A stretch of 38,979 nucleotides of DNA from Deinococcus sp. Arct2-2 (GCF_004801315.1 NZ_SSNW01000056.1:1-38979); one strand, 5' to 3'; positions 1 through 8,769 are shown, numbered from the stretch's first letter. Program-made: numbers and translations. The notes: generated by a model not told the origin, from the letters alone.

Positions 1-77
1 TCAAGAGTGTCTGTTTGATCCCCCTATTCTAAAGCTTTTTATTCGGAGCCCGTATAAGAAAAGAGTGGCAGCAAGCG

Positions 78-120
78 AAAGCCGTCTCCTTTGCCTACAA
101 CTGGCGAGGGAGACGGCTTT
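78..120. terminator. Hairpin, probable terminator of the phosphoribosyltransferase pair
   Basis: A perfect 12-bp inverted repeat (AAAGCCGTCTCC at 78-89, GGAGACGGCTTT at 109-120) has a 19-nt loop that itself carries GCC/GGC. It lies 80-120 bp past the stop of the phosphoribosyltransferase at 199. There is only a short T run on either strand, so it may be a stabilising hairpin rather than a strong intrinsic terminator. Confidence 0.5.
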
Positions 121-164
121 CACAGTGAGGGAGCCGAGTAATTCAGCGGTGAACCCGCCCCAGC

Positions 165-190
165 ACCCTAGACCTTCAGACCCTTAGACA
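165..190. repeat. Degenerate CCCTTAGAC-type tandem repeat, copy 1
   Basis: Three imperfect units (CCCTAGA, CTTCAGA, CCCTTAGAC) lie immediately 3' of the phosphoribosyltransferase stop. The same kind of array recurs at 1469, 4001, 21919, 24361, 26782, 26883 and 38921. Confidence 0.6.
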
Positions 191-198
191 CAGCACTC

Positions 199-729
199 TC
201 AGATCGTTTTCGGCAACTCCCGCAAAAAGTGCAGCGGCAAGCTGGTTTCCCCTTGCTTGAAGGCCGCCAAGAAACCATTGACTGTGCCCCCCGCCCGCTC
301 GGTGAGCCGTGCCAACGCCTGAGCCGTGCCCCCGCTGGCGATCACGTCTTGCACAATCGTGACCCGTTTGCCCTTCAGCCGCGCGGCATGCGGGCCGTCC
401 AGCCACAACGTTTCCGATACGCCCATCGTCATGCTCGGCACGTCTACGATCAGTGGGTCTTGCATGTAAGTGCGGCGCTTTTTGCGAACCACCACGTAGG
501 GAATACCGCTGCGGTCACTCAGTTCGTGTACGAGCGGCAGCGCATTGGTGACCACCGACAGCAGCATGTCCGTTCCGGCAGGAATCAGGGCCACCATTTC
601 GGCGGCTACCGCGTTGGTAAATTCCGGATCGCCGATAAATTCTACGAGTGGCACGCGCCCGGTGCTGCCCACACGCACAGTAGGCAGGTCACGGCTTACG
701 GCCCCGACAGTTACATTCAATTGTTCCAC
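199..729 (-). CDS. Purine-type phosphoribosyltransferase (paralogue 1)
   Basis: A type I phosphoribosyltransferase that should transfer ribose 5-phosphate from PRPP to a base, probably a purine. It is cytosolic. The PRPP loop is visible as [13 protein letters not shown] near the C-terminal third, and the flexible-loop region carries [11 protein letters not shown]. The GTG at 729 is chosen because it gives 176 aa, exactly the length of the neighbouring paralogue, with V-G-x-V-S-R-[DE]-L-P at the same distance from the start. A TACCTT box lies 6 nt upstream. In the loop, Gln replaces the first of the two acidic residues usual in this motif (paralogue 2 has VDD), which could alter PRPP/Mg handling. 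Base specificity (adenine, xanthine/guanine) cannot be read from the sequence. A GTG 33 bp inside an alternative ATG at 762 is the main start ambiguity. Confidence 0.85.
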   Translation of the reverse strand: MEQLNVTVGAVSRDLPTVRVGSTGRVPLVEFIGDPEFTNAVAAEMVALIPAGTDMLLSVVTNALPLVHELSDRSGIPYVVVRKKRRTYMQDPLIVDVPSMTMGVSETLWLDGPHAARLKGKRVTIVQDVIASGGTAQALARLTERAGGTVNGFLAAFKQGETSLPLHFLRELPKTI

Positions 730-735
730 CCGCCT

Positions 736-741
736 AAGGTA
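736..741 (-). promoter_or_regulatory. Candidate -10 box, leaderless start
   Basis: TACCTT lies 6 nt before the GTG at 729, with no Shine-Dalgarno. This is a weak match on its own but repeats the arrangement seen for the paralogue. Confidence 0.35.
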
Positions 742-784
742 GCGCGGCGAAGGCCAGTGCAACGTCAGGTCAGTGGGCGCGGTT

Positions 785-1315
785 TTAGGTGAACAGTGGC
801 AGATGCCCCAGCGCCGTCACTTCGGGGCGCTCCTGCCCTTCGGTGAATACGGCAATTACGGCAGCCACTTCGCCCCCCACTTCCTGAATGATCTGCGAGA
901 TGGAATGCAGCGTGCCGCCACTGCTCACCACGTCGTCTACGATCGCCACTTTGCGGCCCCGGATTTTCTCCACGTCAAAGCCGTCCAGCACCAGCGTTTG
1001 CGGCTTGCCCGTCGTGATGCTGACCACCTCGCGCACCACTGGGTCTACCATGTACGGCTTCTGCGTTTTACGAATCACGATGTACGGCTTGCCCGATTCG
1101 CGGCTGATGACGTGCGCCAGCGAGAGCGCCTTGACTTCTGGCGTCACTAGAATATCCACGTCTGCGGGAATCAAGAGGGCCAGCGCTTTGCCCGCCGCCT
1201 CGGTCACTTCGGTGTCTCCGAGCATATTGAACAGCGCCACGCTGACGCCGGGCGCGACTTCGACGATAGGCAACTCGCGCGAAACGGTGCCGACCTGAAC
1301 ATGATGGGTTTTCAC
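785..1315 (-). CDS. Purine-type phosphoribosyltransferase (paralogue 2)
   Basis: The second type I phosphoribosyltransferase is 176 aa and clearly homologous along its full length to the gene downstream at 199-729. The PRPP-binding loop [14 protein letters not shown] is canonical with both acidic residues, and [11 protein letters not shown] marks the mobile loop. Family knowledge points to base salvage (base + PRPP to nucleotide + PPi), and adenine- or xanthine/guanine-type specificity is not resolved. The start is GTG at 1315: a TACACT -10 box ends 7 nt before it and there is no ribosome binding site, so the mRNA is probably leaderless. The gap to paralogue 1 is 55 bp and both read leftwards, so read-through is likely even though paralogue 1 has its own possible -10 box. 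This looks like a tandem duplication followed by divergence. Confidence 0.88.
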   Translation of the reverse strand: MKTHHVQVGTVSRELPIVEVAPGVSVALFNMLGDTEVTEAAGKALALLIPADVDILVTPEVKALSLAHVISRESGKPYIVIRKTQKPYMVDPVVREVVSITTGKPQTLVLDGFDVEKIRGRKVAIVDDVVSSGGTLHSISQIIQEVGGEVAAVIAVFTEGQERPEVTALGHLPLFT

Positions 1316-1322
1316 ACGGCAG

Positions 1323-1328
1323 AGTGTA
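1323..1328 (-). promoter_or_regulatory. -10 box for leaderless phosphoribosyltransferase
   Basis: TACACT followed by CTGCCGT and then the GTG start at 1315. The 7-nt spacing would place the transcription start at or next to the start codon. Confidence 0.55.
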
Positions 1329-1468
1329 CAGGGCCGGAAGGTGAGGACGTGGAATATTCGTCTGTTCCGGTTGCCCACAGTCGGATCACTTCAGATCGGC
1401 AATACCTGAATCTAACGGTGTAGGACTGATCCAGACGAAAACAAACGCCGAGGGTTTGCCCCTCTCAA

Positions 1469-1488
1469 CCCCCTAGACCCTCAGACCG
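1469..1488. repeat. Degenerate CCCTAGACCCTCAGACC repeat, copy 2
   Basis: Two to three units of the same family as at 165-190, placed between the SLH-protein terminator and the phosphoribosyltransferase pair. Confidence 0.5.
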
Positions 1489-1505
1489 CCTTTTGTGCCC
1501 GAGCC

Positions 1506-1534
1506 AAAAAAGGAGAACCCCTTTCGAGGTTCCC
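1506..1534 (-). terminator. Intrinsic terminator of the SLH outer-membrane protein gene
   Basis: Read leftwards, GGGAACC and GGTTCTCC form a stem around a TCGAAAGG loop, followed by six T. It sits about 20 bp past the stop codon at 1556. Confidence 0.75.
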
Positions 1535-1555
1535 AATCGCTTAGAAAGTGGAGGC

Positions 1556-2824
1556 TTAGAAGAAGAACTTCACGCCGGTCTTGATGGTGCCGCCGAAGCC
1601 ACGATCCGTCGCGGCAGTTCCGGCGAGGCCCGTACCAGCGCCCTTGTTGCTGAGGTAGTAGCGGGCATCGGCTTCGACGAACGCGGTGATGCTGTCGGTC
1701 ACGCGGAAGTCCACACCGGCCAGCGCGTTGGCGTAGATGTCGCTGGCGCTGGTGGTGGCGCTCGCACGGGTGCGGCTGCTGGTGAGGCCCAAGCCTGCGC
1801 CCACGTAAGGCGTGATGTTGCTGCCGTTGTTCAGGCTGTAGGTGGCGTTGATGTCGGCGTTGAAGCCGTTCTTGCCGGGGACGTGCTCTGCGGAGAGGCG
1901 CACACCGACGGGGCCGATGACGTTATTGGCACCGATCATCGCGCCACCGGAGAGGCAGAAGTTGACGGCGCGGCCACTGGAGTTCAGCAGGTAGCAGGGG
2001 TCGTTGCCCTGAGTGTTCTGTGCGCCCACGCTGACGCCAGCGTAGAGGTTGGTGCTGCGAACGGCGTCCACAACGGTGTCGGTGTTGCCGATCACGACGG
2101 TGGTGGGAGGAGTCGTCACAGGAGGAGTGGTGGTCACGGTACCGGTGCTGGTGTCGCCCGTAGTCGTGGTGGTCGTGGTTGCACGTGCTTCGAGGGCAGC
2201 GATGCGGGCGGCCAAGGCGGCGGTGTCGGCGGCGGCTCCGGCAGGGCCAGTTGCGCCAGCAGGGCCAGCGGGGCCAGCAGGAATGTTACGGATGGCGGCT
2301 TCCAGCGCGTCGATGCGGGCCGTCAGTGCGGTGGTGTCGGTGCTAGCGGTATTGGCGGCAGGCGTACCCAGCGCGTCAATTCGGCCTTCCAGCGCCGTAA
2401 TGCGGGCCTGCTGCTCGGTGGTCAGGGCTTCCAAATCGGTCACGCGGGTGCTGATGGCGGCCAATTCGGTGCTGACTTCCTGCATACCGGCGGTAATGGT
2501 GGCGAGGTCGGTGGAGCTGAGGCTGCTGTTGCTGAGCTGACCGCTTTGCAGGAGACGGTAGAACACGAGGGCGGCTTGGTAACGGGTCAGGTTCTCGTTA
2601 CCACGGAAGGTGCCGTCGGGGAAGCCCTGAATCAGGCCGCGCTGCACGATCAGGTCAACGGCGTCTTTGGCCCAGTGGCCCGCAGGCACGTCGTTGAACT
2701 GCACCACTTGCGCGGCTGCCGTTGCAGGAGCAGCAGTGGTGGCGGGAGCGGCGGTATCGGTTTGGGCGCTGGCCATGCCGAGGCCAAGAGCGAGCAGGGA
2801 AGACAAAATAAAGGTGTTACGCAT
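1556..2824 (-). CDS. SLH-domain outer-membrane beta-barrel protein (SlpA-like)
   Basis: A 422-aa envelope protein. Residues 1-20 are a Sec signal peptide ending MASA. Residues 42-92 form one S-layer homology (SLH) domain (FNDVPAGHWAKDAV...GFPDGTFRGNENLTRYQAA). A coiled-coil follows (about 105-180, heptads such as ITALEGRIDAL), then a short collagen-like Gly-X-Y stretch (about 183-198), another coiled coil, a Thr/Pro linker (about 213-245) and a C-terminal beta-barrel ending in KFFF. The terminal Phe is the usual outer-membrane insertion signal. The plan matches the Deinococcus-Thermus SLH-porin group, in which the SLH domain binds the pyruvylated cell-wall polymer and the barrel sits in the outer membrane. 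The ATG at 2824 is fixed by AAGGAG 7 nt upstream. The barrel is short, about 175 residues (OmpA/opacity-like size), so a tether role is as likely as a pore. It has its own terminator at 1506-1534. Confidence 0.85.
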   Translation of the reverse strand: MRNTFILSSLLALGLGMASAQTDTAAPATTAAPATAAAQVVQFNDVPAGHWAKDAVDLIVQRGLIQGFPDGTFRGNENLTRYQAALVFYRLLQSGQLSNSSLSSTDLATITAGMQEVSTELAAISTRVTDLEALTTEQQARITALEGRIDALGTPAANTASTDTTALTARIDALEAAIRNIPAGPAGPAGATGPAGAAADTAALAARIAALEARATTTTTTTGDTSTGTVTTTPPVTTPPTTVVIGNTDTVVDAVRSTNLYAGVSVGAQNTQGNDPCYLLNSSGRAVNFCLSGGAMIGANNVIGPVGVRLSAEHVPGKNGFNADINATYSLNNGSNITPYVGAGLGLTSSRTRASATTSASDIYANALAGVDFRVTDSITAFVEADARYYLSNKGAGTGLAGTAATDRGFGGTIKTGVKFFF

Positions 2825-3112
2825 GGTGGTTCTCCTTGAATGAGGATTGAGGACGACGAGGAAATGATGCACGGGTACGCATAGCGTTGCCCTGCCTGTG
2901 CATACCGTAGGCAGTTGGCGTGAGCGCGCTGTGAACAACCGGACTGTTGATTGCGCTGCAATTGGAAGGTTTTCACGTAACTGACTGAAAGTGCATAAAA
3001 ATAAGAGCTGTGTGATAAATATGGCTTTTCACATGAGAAGACTTTTTGACCTGACAGCGGCGTCTTCAACGATTAAGATGAGAAACCTGTCAGAGCATTC
3101 AGTCTTCGGCTT

Positions 3113-3130
3113 CATGAGAGACTTCTCATG
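3113..3130. promoter_or_regulatory. Palindrome, candidate operator
   Basis: CATGAGA-GACT-TCTCATG is a perfect 7-bp inverted repeat about 125 bp upstream of the PNP start. A half site CATGAGAAGACTTT recurs at 3032-3045. It could be a regulator binding site for either divergent gene. It does not match the Deinococcus radiation/desiccation response motif as I know it. Confidence 0.35.
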
Positions 3131-3241
3131 CAATGTATGTTTAACACACGTTCATTCATCAAGGAAAGTCAGCTTTGGCCCGTGTAGCTGCCCAGTGAGG
3201 GCTGTAAGTCCAGTTCCTGCGCCAGATCAAGGCACGCTCCC

Positions 3242-3247
3242 TATACT
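3242..3247 (+). promoter_or_regulatory. -10 box for leaderless PNP gene
   Basis: TATACT, then TTGGCCC, then ATG at 3255. There is no Shine-Dalgarno. No convincing -35 hexamer was found at 17 bp. Confidence 0.6.
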
Positions 3248-3254
3248 TTGGCCC

Positions 3255-3983
3255 ATGAGCCAGATTCATGTTCGTGCCCAACCGGGCGACGTCGCCGAGT
3301 ACGTCCTGTTGCCCGGCGATCCCAATCGCGCCCGGCACATTGCCTCCACCTACCTAGAGGGCGTGACCGAGTACACCAGCCACCGCCAACTCTTGGGCTT
3401 TACCGGGACTTACAAAGGCATGCGCGTCAGCATCCAGACCACCGGAATGGGCTGCCCCAGCGCGGCCATCGTGACCGAAGAATTGGCCCGGTTGGGGGCC
3501 AAAACCCTGATCCGGGTAGGCACACTGGGCGGCGCGACGCCTACGGTGGCCCCCGGCGATCTGGTCATCGCCACTGCTGCCGTACCCAACGACGGCACCA
3601 CACGCCAACTGTTGGGCGGCGCTCCCTACGCTCCCGCCGCCAGCTTTGAAGTCGTAGAGGCCGCCGCACACGCGGCCCGCGCCCTGAACGCCCCACACCA
3701 CATCGGCCTCGTGATGACCGAGGACGCTTTCTATGCCAGCACGCCTGACCATGCCCGCCTGTGGGCTTCTCGCGGAGTGTTGGGCTTCGAGATGGAAGCC
3801 AGCGCGATCTTTTTGGTGGCCGCGTTACATGGCCTCCGCGCCGCCTGCCTGACCACGTGCAGCAACGATATCGGCGACCCTCAACTCGTCCCCGGCGATG
3901 TGCTGGCTGCCGGAGTAGACCGGATGGTGCAAGTGGCGCTGGAGGCTGTGGTGCGGTTGGACACAGCAGGGCGGAAAGCCTAA
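3255..3983 (+). CDS. deoD: Purine nucleoside phosphorylase, DeoD (hexameric) family
   Basis: Catalyses phosphorolysis of purine (deoxy)nucleosides to free base and (deoxy)ribose 1-phosphate in the cytosol. The 242 aa match the family length. LLPGDPNRAR (residues 18-27), GFTGTYKG (48-55), the phosphate-binding IRVGT (86-90) and GFEMEAS (177-183) are all in place. At the position of the E. coli catalytic Asp204 (TVSDHI) this protein has Asn204 (TCSNDI). Asn at this place is found in 6-oxopurine-specific PNPs, so a preference for inosine/guanosine over adenosine is an inference worth noting. The start is set by the TATACT box 7 nt upstream and by alignment of the N-terminus (IHVRAQPGDVAE). The gene stands near phosphoribosyltransferases, a nucleoside ABC transporter and guaA, which supports a salvage role. 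A uridine phosphorylase reading is less likely. Confidence 0.86.
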   Translation: MSQIHVRAQPGDVAEYVLLPGDPNRARHIASTYLEGVTEYTSHRQLLGFTGTYKGMRVSIQTTGMGCPSAAIVTEELARLGAKTLIRVGTLGGATPTVAPGDLVIATAAVPNDGTTRQLLGGAPYAPAASFEVVEAAAHAARALNAPHHIGLVMTEDAFYASTPDHARLWASRGVLGFEMEASAIFLVAALHGLRAACLTTCSNDIGDPQLVPGDVLAAGVDRMVQVALEAVVRLDTAGRKA

Positions 3984-4000
3984 ATCTCTTCCCACACGCC

Positions 4001-4032
4001 TTCTCAGACCCTTAGACCCTAGACTCTCAGAC
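4001..4032. repeat. Degenerate CCCTTAGACC tandem repeat, copy 3
   Basis: Four units (CTCAGAC, CCTTAGAC, CCTAGAC, TCTCAGAC) lie between the PNP stop and the enoyl-CoA hydratase start. The array belongs to the family at 165-190. Confidence 0.65.
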
Positions 4033-4078
4033 TGCGCCTGTACGCCAACACTCCCCCGCCCGTGTCAGGATAAGCAGC

Positions 4079-4876
4079 ATGACCATGATCGACGAATACG
4101 ACTTTCAAAACGTGCAACTCGACCAACACGGCCCCATTGCTGTGCTGACCATTTCGCGGCCCAAAGCCCTGAACGCCCTCAACGGCGACACCCTCAGCGA
4201 GATTTCTCAGGCGCTTGACCTGATGATCGAAAACGCTGAAATTGGCGCATTGATCATTACAGGCAGCGGCGACCGGGCGTTTGTGGCCGGGGCCGACATT
4301 GCCGAGTTTTCCAACGTAGACGGCGTGTACGCGGGCCGCGAACTGTCCCTGTCGGGGCAAGACGTGATGCATCAGATCAGCAGCCTGCCCATTCCGGTCA
4401 TCGCCGCCATCAACGGCTTTGCACTGGGCGGCGGGCTGGAATTGGCGCTGGCCTGCGATATCCGCATTGCTGGCCCTACCGCCCGTCTGGGCCTGCCCGA
4501 AGTGTCGCTGGGCCTGATTCCCGGTTTCGGCGGCACGCAGCGGCTTTCGCGCCTGATCGGCATGGGCCGCGCACTGGACATGATGCTCACCGCCCGTCAG
4601 GTTAAGGCCGAAGAAGCCCTGATGATGGGCCTCGTGAACTACGTGGCCGACGATCCTCTCATGAAGGCCCGCGAAGTGGCCGAGCAAATCCTGAAAAACG
4701 CGCCGATTGCCCTGTCGTTGGTGAAGGAAGCTGTGCGGCGCGGGCTGGACACGACCTTAGAGGGCGGCATGGAAATCGAAGCCGATCTGTTCGGCATGAC
4801 CACCGCCACCAAAGACTTCCGCGAAGGCACGGCGGCCTTCTTGGAAAAACGCCCGGCAGATTTTCAGGGCGAGTGA
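4079..4876 (+). CDS. Enoyl-CoA hydratase (crotonase family)
   Basis: Hydrates trans-2-enoyl-CoA to 3-hydroxyacyl-CoA, the second step of fatty-acid beta-oxidation. The 265-aa length and motifs are typical of short-chain hydratases: the oxyanion-hole segment FVAGADIAE (68-76), [13 protein letters not shown] (115-127) carrying Glu121, and LPEVSLGLIPGFGGTQRL (139-156) carrying Glu141. Having both catalytic glutamates argues for a true hydratase rather than an isomerase or dehydrogenase relative. Start ATG at 4079 has AGGA 8 nt upstream, and a second in-frame ATG at 4085 is possible. It stands alone between PNP and an HD protein. An acyl-CoA ligase at 30703-32445 is in the same pathway but is not linked. 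Followed by a hairpin at 5034. Confidence 0.9.
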   Translation: MTMIDEYDFQNVQLDQHGPIAVLTISRPKALNALNGDTLSEISQALDLMIENAEIGALIITGSGDRAFVAGADIAEFSNVDGVYAGRELSLSGQDVMHQISSLPIPVIAAINGFALGGGLELALACDIRIAGPTARLGLPEVSLGLIPGFGGTQRLSRLIGMGRALDMMLTARQVKAEEALMMGLVNYVADDPLMKAREVAEQILKNAPIALSLVKEAVRRGLDTTLEGGMEIEADLFGMTTATKDFREGTAAFLEKRPADFQGE

Positions 4877-5033
4877 TTGAACTGTAGGTAGTGAGTAGGA
4901 ACGGTGCAGTGGCCCTAAAGTCTCTGTTCTGAGCAAGTGCAAAAACCTCTAGAACGCTGTGATAGGTGCTGGAATAAGTTCTGTATCAAGCCCACATTCA
5001 AGCTCTTGTCAGACCACTTGTGATGAAATGAGC

Positions 5034-5063
5034 GCCCGGTTTAGGCCGGGCCATTTTGTTTTT
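5034..5063 (+). terminator. Probable terminator in the hydratase / HD intergenic region
   Basis: GCCCGG (5034-5039), loop TTTAGG, CCGGGC (5046-5051), then CATTTTGTTTTT. It lies 157 bp past the hydratase stop and 100 bp before the HD gene, so it could end the first transcript or act in the leader of the second. Confidence 0.55.
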
Positions 5064-5162
5064 CATACTGGGTTTTCTATAGGTCGTTTTCGAAACGTCG
5101 TAGTCATTCGGGTGAACTGGGTCAGCTGGGCAAGGGATGAGCGCCAGCAGGGGAGAACAGAC

Positions 5163-6272
<1,110 letters not shown>

Positions 6273-6402
6273 GCGCACATAAGGTGAAGAGGTAGGTCTG
6301 GAAAGTGGGTTGAATGCCCCGTGCTTGGTTGGTTCTGGTGCGCGGCGGCTGTAACTTATCGATTCCTGTATAACTGAGCAACGTTCAGAATTGGCGATTC
6401 TG

Positions 6403-6510
6403 GGCGAACCCCCCAGTCTGCTTCGCAGCCAGCCCCCCTTGAGGGGAGCACAACAGATGTGGAGTCCTCCCCTCAAGGGGGGGCGTTGCACCGCAACGGG
6501 GGGGTTCACC
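6403..6510. repeat. GC-rich dumbbell repeat, copy A (complete)
   Basis: The outer arms GGCGAACCCCCC and GGGGGGTTCACC are inverted. Each half holds a small hairpin between two homopolymer tracts: C6-AGTCTGC-TTC-GCAGCCAG-C6 on the left, G-tract-CGTTGC-ACC-GCAACG-G-tract on the right. Between them are inverted TTGAGGGGAG and CTCCCCTCAA. At least four related whole or half copies occur in the window (12579, 21968, 22035, 30529). No coding capacity. Confidence 0.85.
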
Positions 6511-6691
6511 TTCCAGCTCCATCCTTAGTCAAGCCTTGCCCAACTGAGCAGGAATCAATAACGGCGCAAACCGGGTTCAGATGCAGAGGCGGCGTGCAGA
6601 GGGATCAGGCACGCCGCTTCTGCTAGTTCCCTAAAGTCTCTATGGACGCCCTCTGGCCCGGTTCCCACCCGATATCTGGCCCGGTGCGCCG

Positions 6692-6697
6692 TATACT
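6692..6697 (+). promoter_or_regulatory. -10 box for leaderless pseudokinase gene
   Basis: TATACT, 8 nt (TGCCCACA), ATG at 6706. No ribosome binding site is present. Confidence 0.55.
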
Positions 6698-6705
6698 TGC
6701 CCACA

Positions 6706-8715
6706 ATGAAGCCGATAGGTCCTTATGTGGCCGCACGCGAACTGCCGGGCCGTGATGTGGCTGGAACTGTGGTTGGCCCGCTGATAGGCCCGGCCACAGT
6801 TCGTACTCTACGGGCCACCGACCGTCTGACCGGAATGCCTGTGCTGGTGCATGTGCTGCCCTCCGCGCTGCCTGTGCCGCAGTTGCCCGATCATCCGGCC
6901 CTGCTGCCCTATTCCGATGAGGGGATGGACGGCGACGACGCTTATTTGGTGACGGAACTGCCGCTGCACGCCGTATTGGCCGCCGACCCGGTGCTGGCGG
7001 CGCGGGGGGCGTTGGCGGGGTTGGCTGCCCTGCACGGCGCGGGCCTCGTTCACGGCGGCGTAAGTGCCTCGCAACTGTGGAGCGTAGACGGGCGTGTGGC
7101 ACTAGCGGGCGCGGGCCTGCCTTGGTCAGCAGAGGCCGGATCGCCTGAAGACGATTTGCGGGCGCTGGCCGACGCTCTGGCCGCATTGGGCGGCGTGCCC
7201 CAATCGGTGCGGGCATTGAAGGACAGCCCCGGTACGCTGACGGCTCAGGCAGCGTTGGCGCAGTTGCAAGCGAGTGCGGGGGCCGGAAGCTCTGCATCCG
7301 CAAACGCTGCTCCTTCCCCAGTCCAGACCAGTGCGCTAGAGGTCGAGGTCAAGCCAGCAGAGGCAGCAACGCCGCCGACTCCACCCACCCCGCTCCATGA
7401 CGGCACACCGATCATCTTGGGCGAGTCTTGGCCTGACCCTGCTGACGCCAACACCTCTGCTGCCACTACTGCGGCTCCCCATCCCTCCGGGCCAGATGCG
7501 CCTTGGGGCAAGGTGGAATTGGCGGTGGTAGACGTGGCGTTCACGCACCTGCCCGAAGTGCCCGCGCGTGTGGCAGACCCGGTGACCGCAGAGGACGTGC
7601 GGGCCAACTCGGAACCGAGAAGCGCCGCCGAGCCTGCCGTCCAGTCTCCATCCCAGCAAGTTTTAAGCCAAGCAGACGCCAAACAACCAGAACCCGGTCA
7701 AGCAGACCTGAGCGCCCCAGCCGTCATCCAAATAGACCTGACCCAGCCCGGTGCAGCCCAGCCCAGTGCGGCTCAGCCGAACACCGTCCAGCCGAGTACC
7801 GATGCGCCCGACGCTGCCGTGACTATTACGGCGGTGCGGCCTCCAATCCAGCCGGAGCCTTCCACTTTGCCCGCCGTATCGCCTGTGTCGGCCTATTCCA
7901 ACGCGCCGCCCGGTGTGGCCGAAACGCCGCAGGAACGCCGCAAACGCCAGAACGACGAACGCCGCGCACAGGCCATGCAGGACAGCCGGGCCGCCGCAGA
8001 GCGCAAAGCCGCCGCCCGCCGCGAGCAAGAAGCGGCCCAGCCCGCCGTGGTTCAGATCGACTTCGACGATCTGCCGGAGTTGCCTCCTGCGGATTCGGAG
8101 GCTCCGCAGACGGTGGGAATGCGCTTCCCCGCATCTGTGAATGTGGAGCGCGTTCCCGCCTCTATGCGCCGAGCGCCCCTGCTGCCCGAACGCGCTGACC
8201 AAGAAGGCTCGGAGCAACCAGACCAACGGGCAGCACAGGAAGTGGGCCGCCTGCCCGCCCGCCGCACTCAGGGCGAACCGATCCGCATCGGCTGGGCCGA
8301 AGACGATTCTTGGCGCGTGGTGAAAGCCCCCGGCAAAACTGCCCCGGCCCGCCGTGCCGCGACTGCTCCGCGTTGGCTGCTGCCCTTGCTGGCTGCACTG
8401 CTCCTCATCGGCGGCGCGGTCTGGGCCTACCTCGCCTTGCCTGCGGCCAAAACTCCAGCAGCAAGTGGGCCTTGTTGCACGGTGCGGTTTACCGTGCAGG
8501 GCGCAGCCGGAGTCACCGCCCGCCTGACGGTTCTCGATGCCCCAGCCGCAGCCAACCTGACGCCCGGCCAAGAACTGGGGGTGGCTCCCGGCCCAATCGA
8601 CTTGCCTGTGCGCGGCACGTACCGCTTGCGTGTGGCTGCCGATGGGTACGCGCCCGGTACGCTCAGCGTCACGGCTCCTACGTCGCAACCCGTCCGAATC
8701 GACTTGGGGCCGTAA
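6706..8715 (+). CDS. Membrane-anchored pseudokinase with PEGA-like C-terminus
   Basis: A 669-aa protein. Residues 20-170 have the outline of a Ser/Thr kinase fold, but the VAIK lysine is replaced (VLVHVL, His49), the HRD loop reads HGGVSASQLW (116-125) and the DFG region reads LAGAGLPW. It therefore lacks every catalytic residue and should not phosphorylate. A long Ala/Pro-rich, probably disordered region follows (about 190-540), with a charged helical stretch (QERRKRQNDERRAQAM) and a motif repeated near residues 340 and 445 (AVIQIDL / AVVQIDF). A single membrane helix lies at about 555-578 (WLLPLLAALLLIGGAVWAYLAL). The extracytoplasmic tail starts with two Cys and reads like a PEGA or carboxypeptidase-regulatory beta-domain (GTYRLRVAADGYAPGTLSV). 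This suggests a signalling or scaffold protein linking cytosol and envelope. A true soluble kinase is at 38138-38890, but no link is shown. Confidence 0.75.
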   Translation: MKPIGPYVAARELPGRDVAGTVVGPLIGPATVRTLRATDRLTGMPVLVHVLPSALPVPQLPDHPALLPYSDEGMDGDDAYLVTELPLHAVLAADPVLAARGALAGLAALHGAGLVHGGVSASQLWSVDGRVALAGAGLPWSAEAGSPEDDLRALADALAALGGVPQSVRALKDSPGTLTAQAALAQLQASAGAGSSASANAAPSPVQTSALEVEVKPAEAATPPTPPTPLHDGTPIILGESWPDPADANTSAATTAAPHPSGPDAPWGKVELAVVDVAFTHLPEVPARVADPVTAEDVRANSEPRSAAEPAVQSPSQQVLSQADAKQPEPGQADLSAPAVIQIDLTQPGAAQPSAAQPNTVQPSTDAPDAAVTITAVRPPIQPEPSTLPAVSPVSAYSNAPPGVAETPQERRKRQNDERRAQAMQDSRAAAERKAAARREQEAAQPAVVQIDFDDLPELPPADSEAPQTVGMRFPASVNVERVPASMRRAPLLPERADQEGSEQPDQRAAQEVGRLPARRTQGEPIRIGWAEDDSWRVVKAPGKTAPARRAATAPRWLLPLLAALLLIGGAVWAYLALPAAKTPAASGPCCTVRFTVQGAAGVTARLTVLDAPAAANLTPGQELGVAPGPIDLPVRGTYRLRVAADGYAPGTLSVTAPTSQPVRIDLGP

Positions 8716-8769
8716 CCGTTCCCTAACTGTTCTTGGGGGCCGCTACTTCATCAACCTGCCCAGAGTCAG

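Larger units (their letters stand above)
2825..3254. other. 430-bp divergent intergenic region, SLH gene / PNP
   Basis: A non-coding stretch, visibly AT-richer than the genes, that must hold promoters for both divergent neighbours. The AAGGAG of the SLH gene is at 2832-2837. I see no credible gene here, although open frames run through. The strongest structured site is the CATGAGA palindrome at 3113-3130. Confidence 0.6.
6273..6705. other. 433-bp intergenic region with dumbbell repeat
   Basis: No gene seen. The main content is the dumbbell repeat at 6403-6510. The right end carries the promoter of the pseudokinase gene (TATACT at 6692-6697). Confidence 0.6.

Noticed and set aside
1493..2839. 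A long plus-strand open frame opposite the SLH protein gene
   Set aside because: It is a shadow of the real minus-strand gene in high-GC DNA. Its product is low-complexity Gly/Ala/Val without domain character, and the minus strand has an RBS, signal peptide and terminator.
2991..3254. N-terminal extension of the PNP gene
   Set aside because: The family starts at MSQIHVRAQPGD, and a -10 box lies directly before ATG 3255.
6403..6510. CRISPR-like array
   Set aside because: The elements are single or half copies spread over kilobases with inverted symmetry, without regular spacers or cas genes.
7663..8688. Minus-strand frame opposite the pseudokinase linker
   Set aside because: The linker is itself low in constraint, but the plus-strand frame is continuous with clear domains at both ends, and the minus-strand product has no features.
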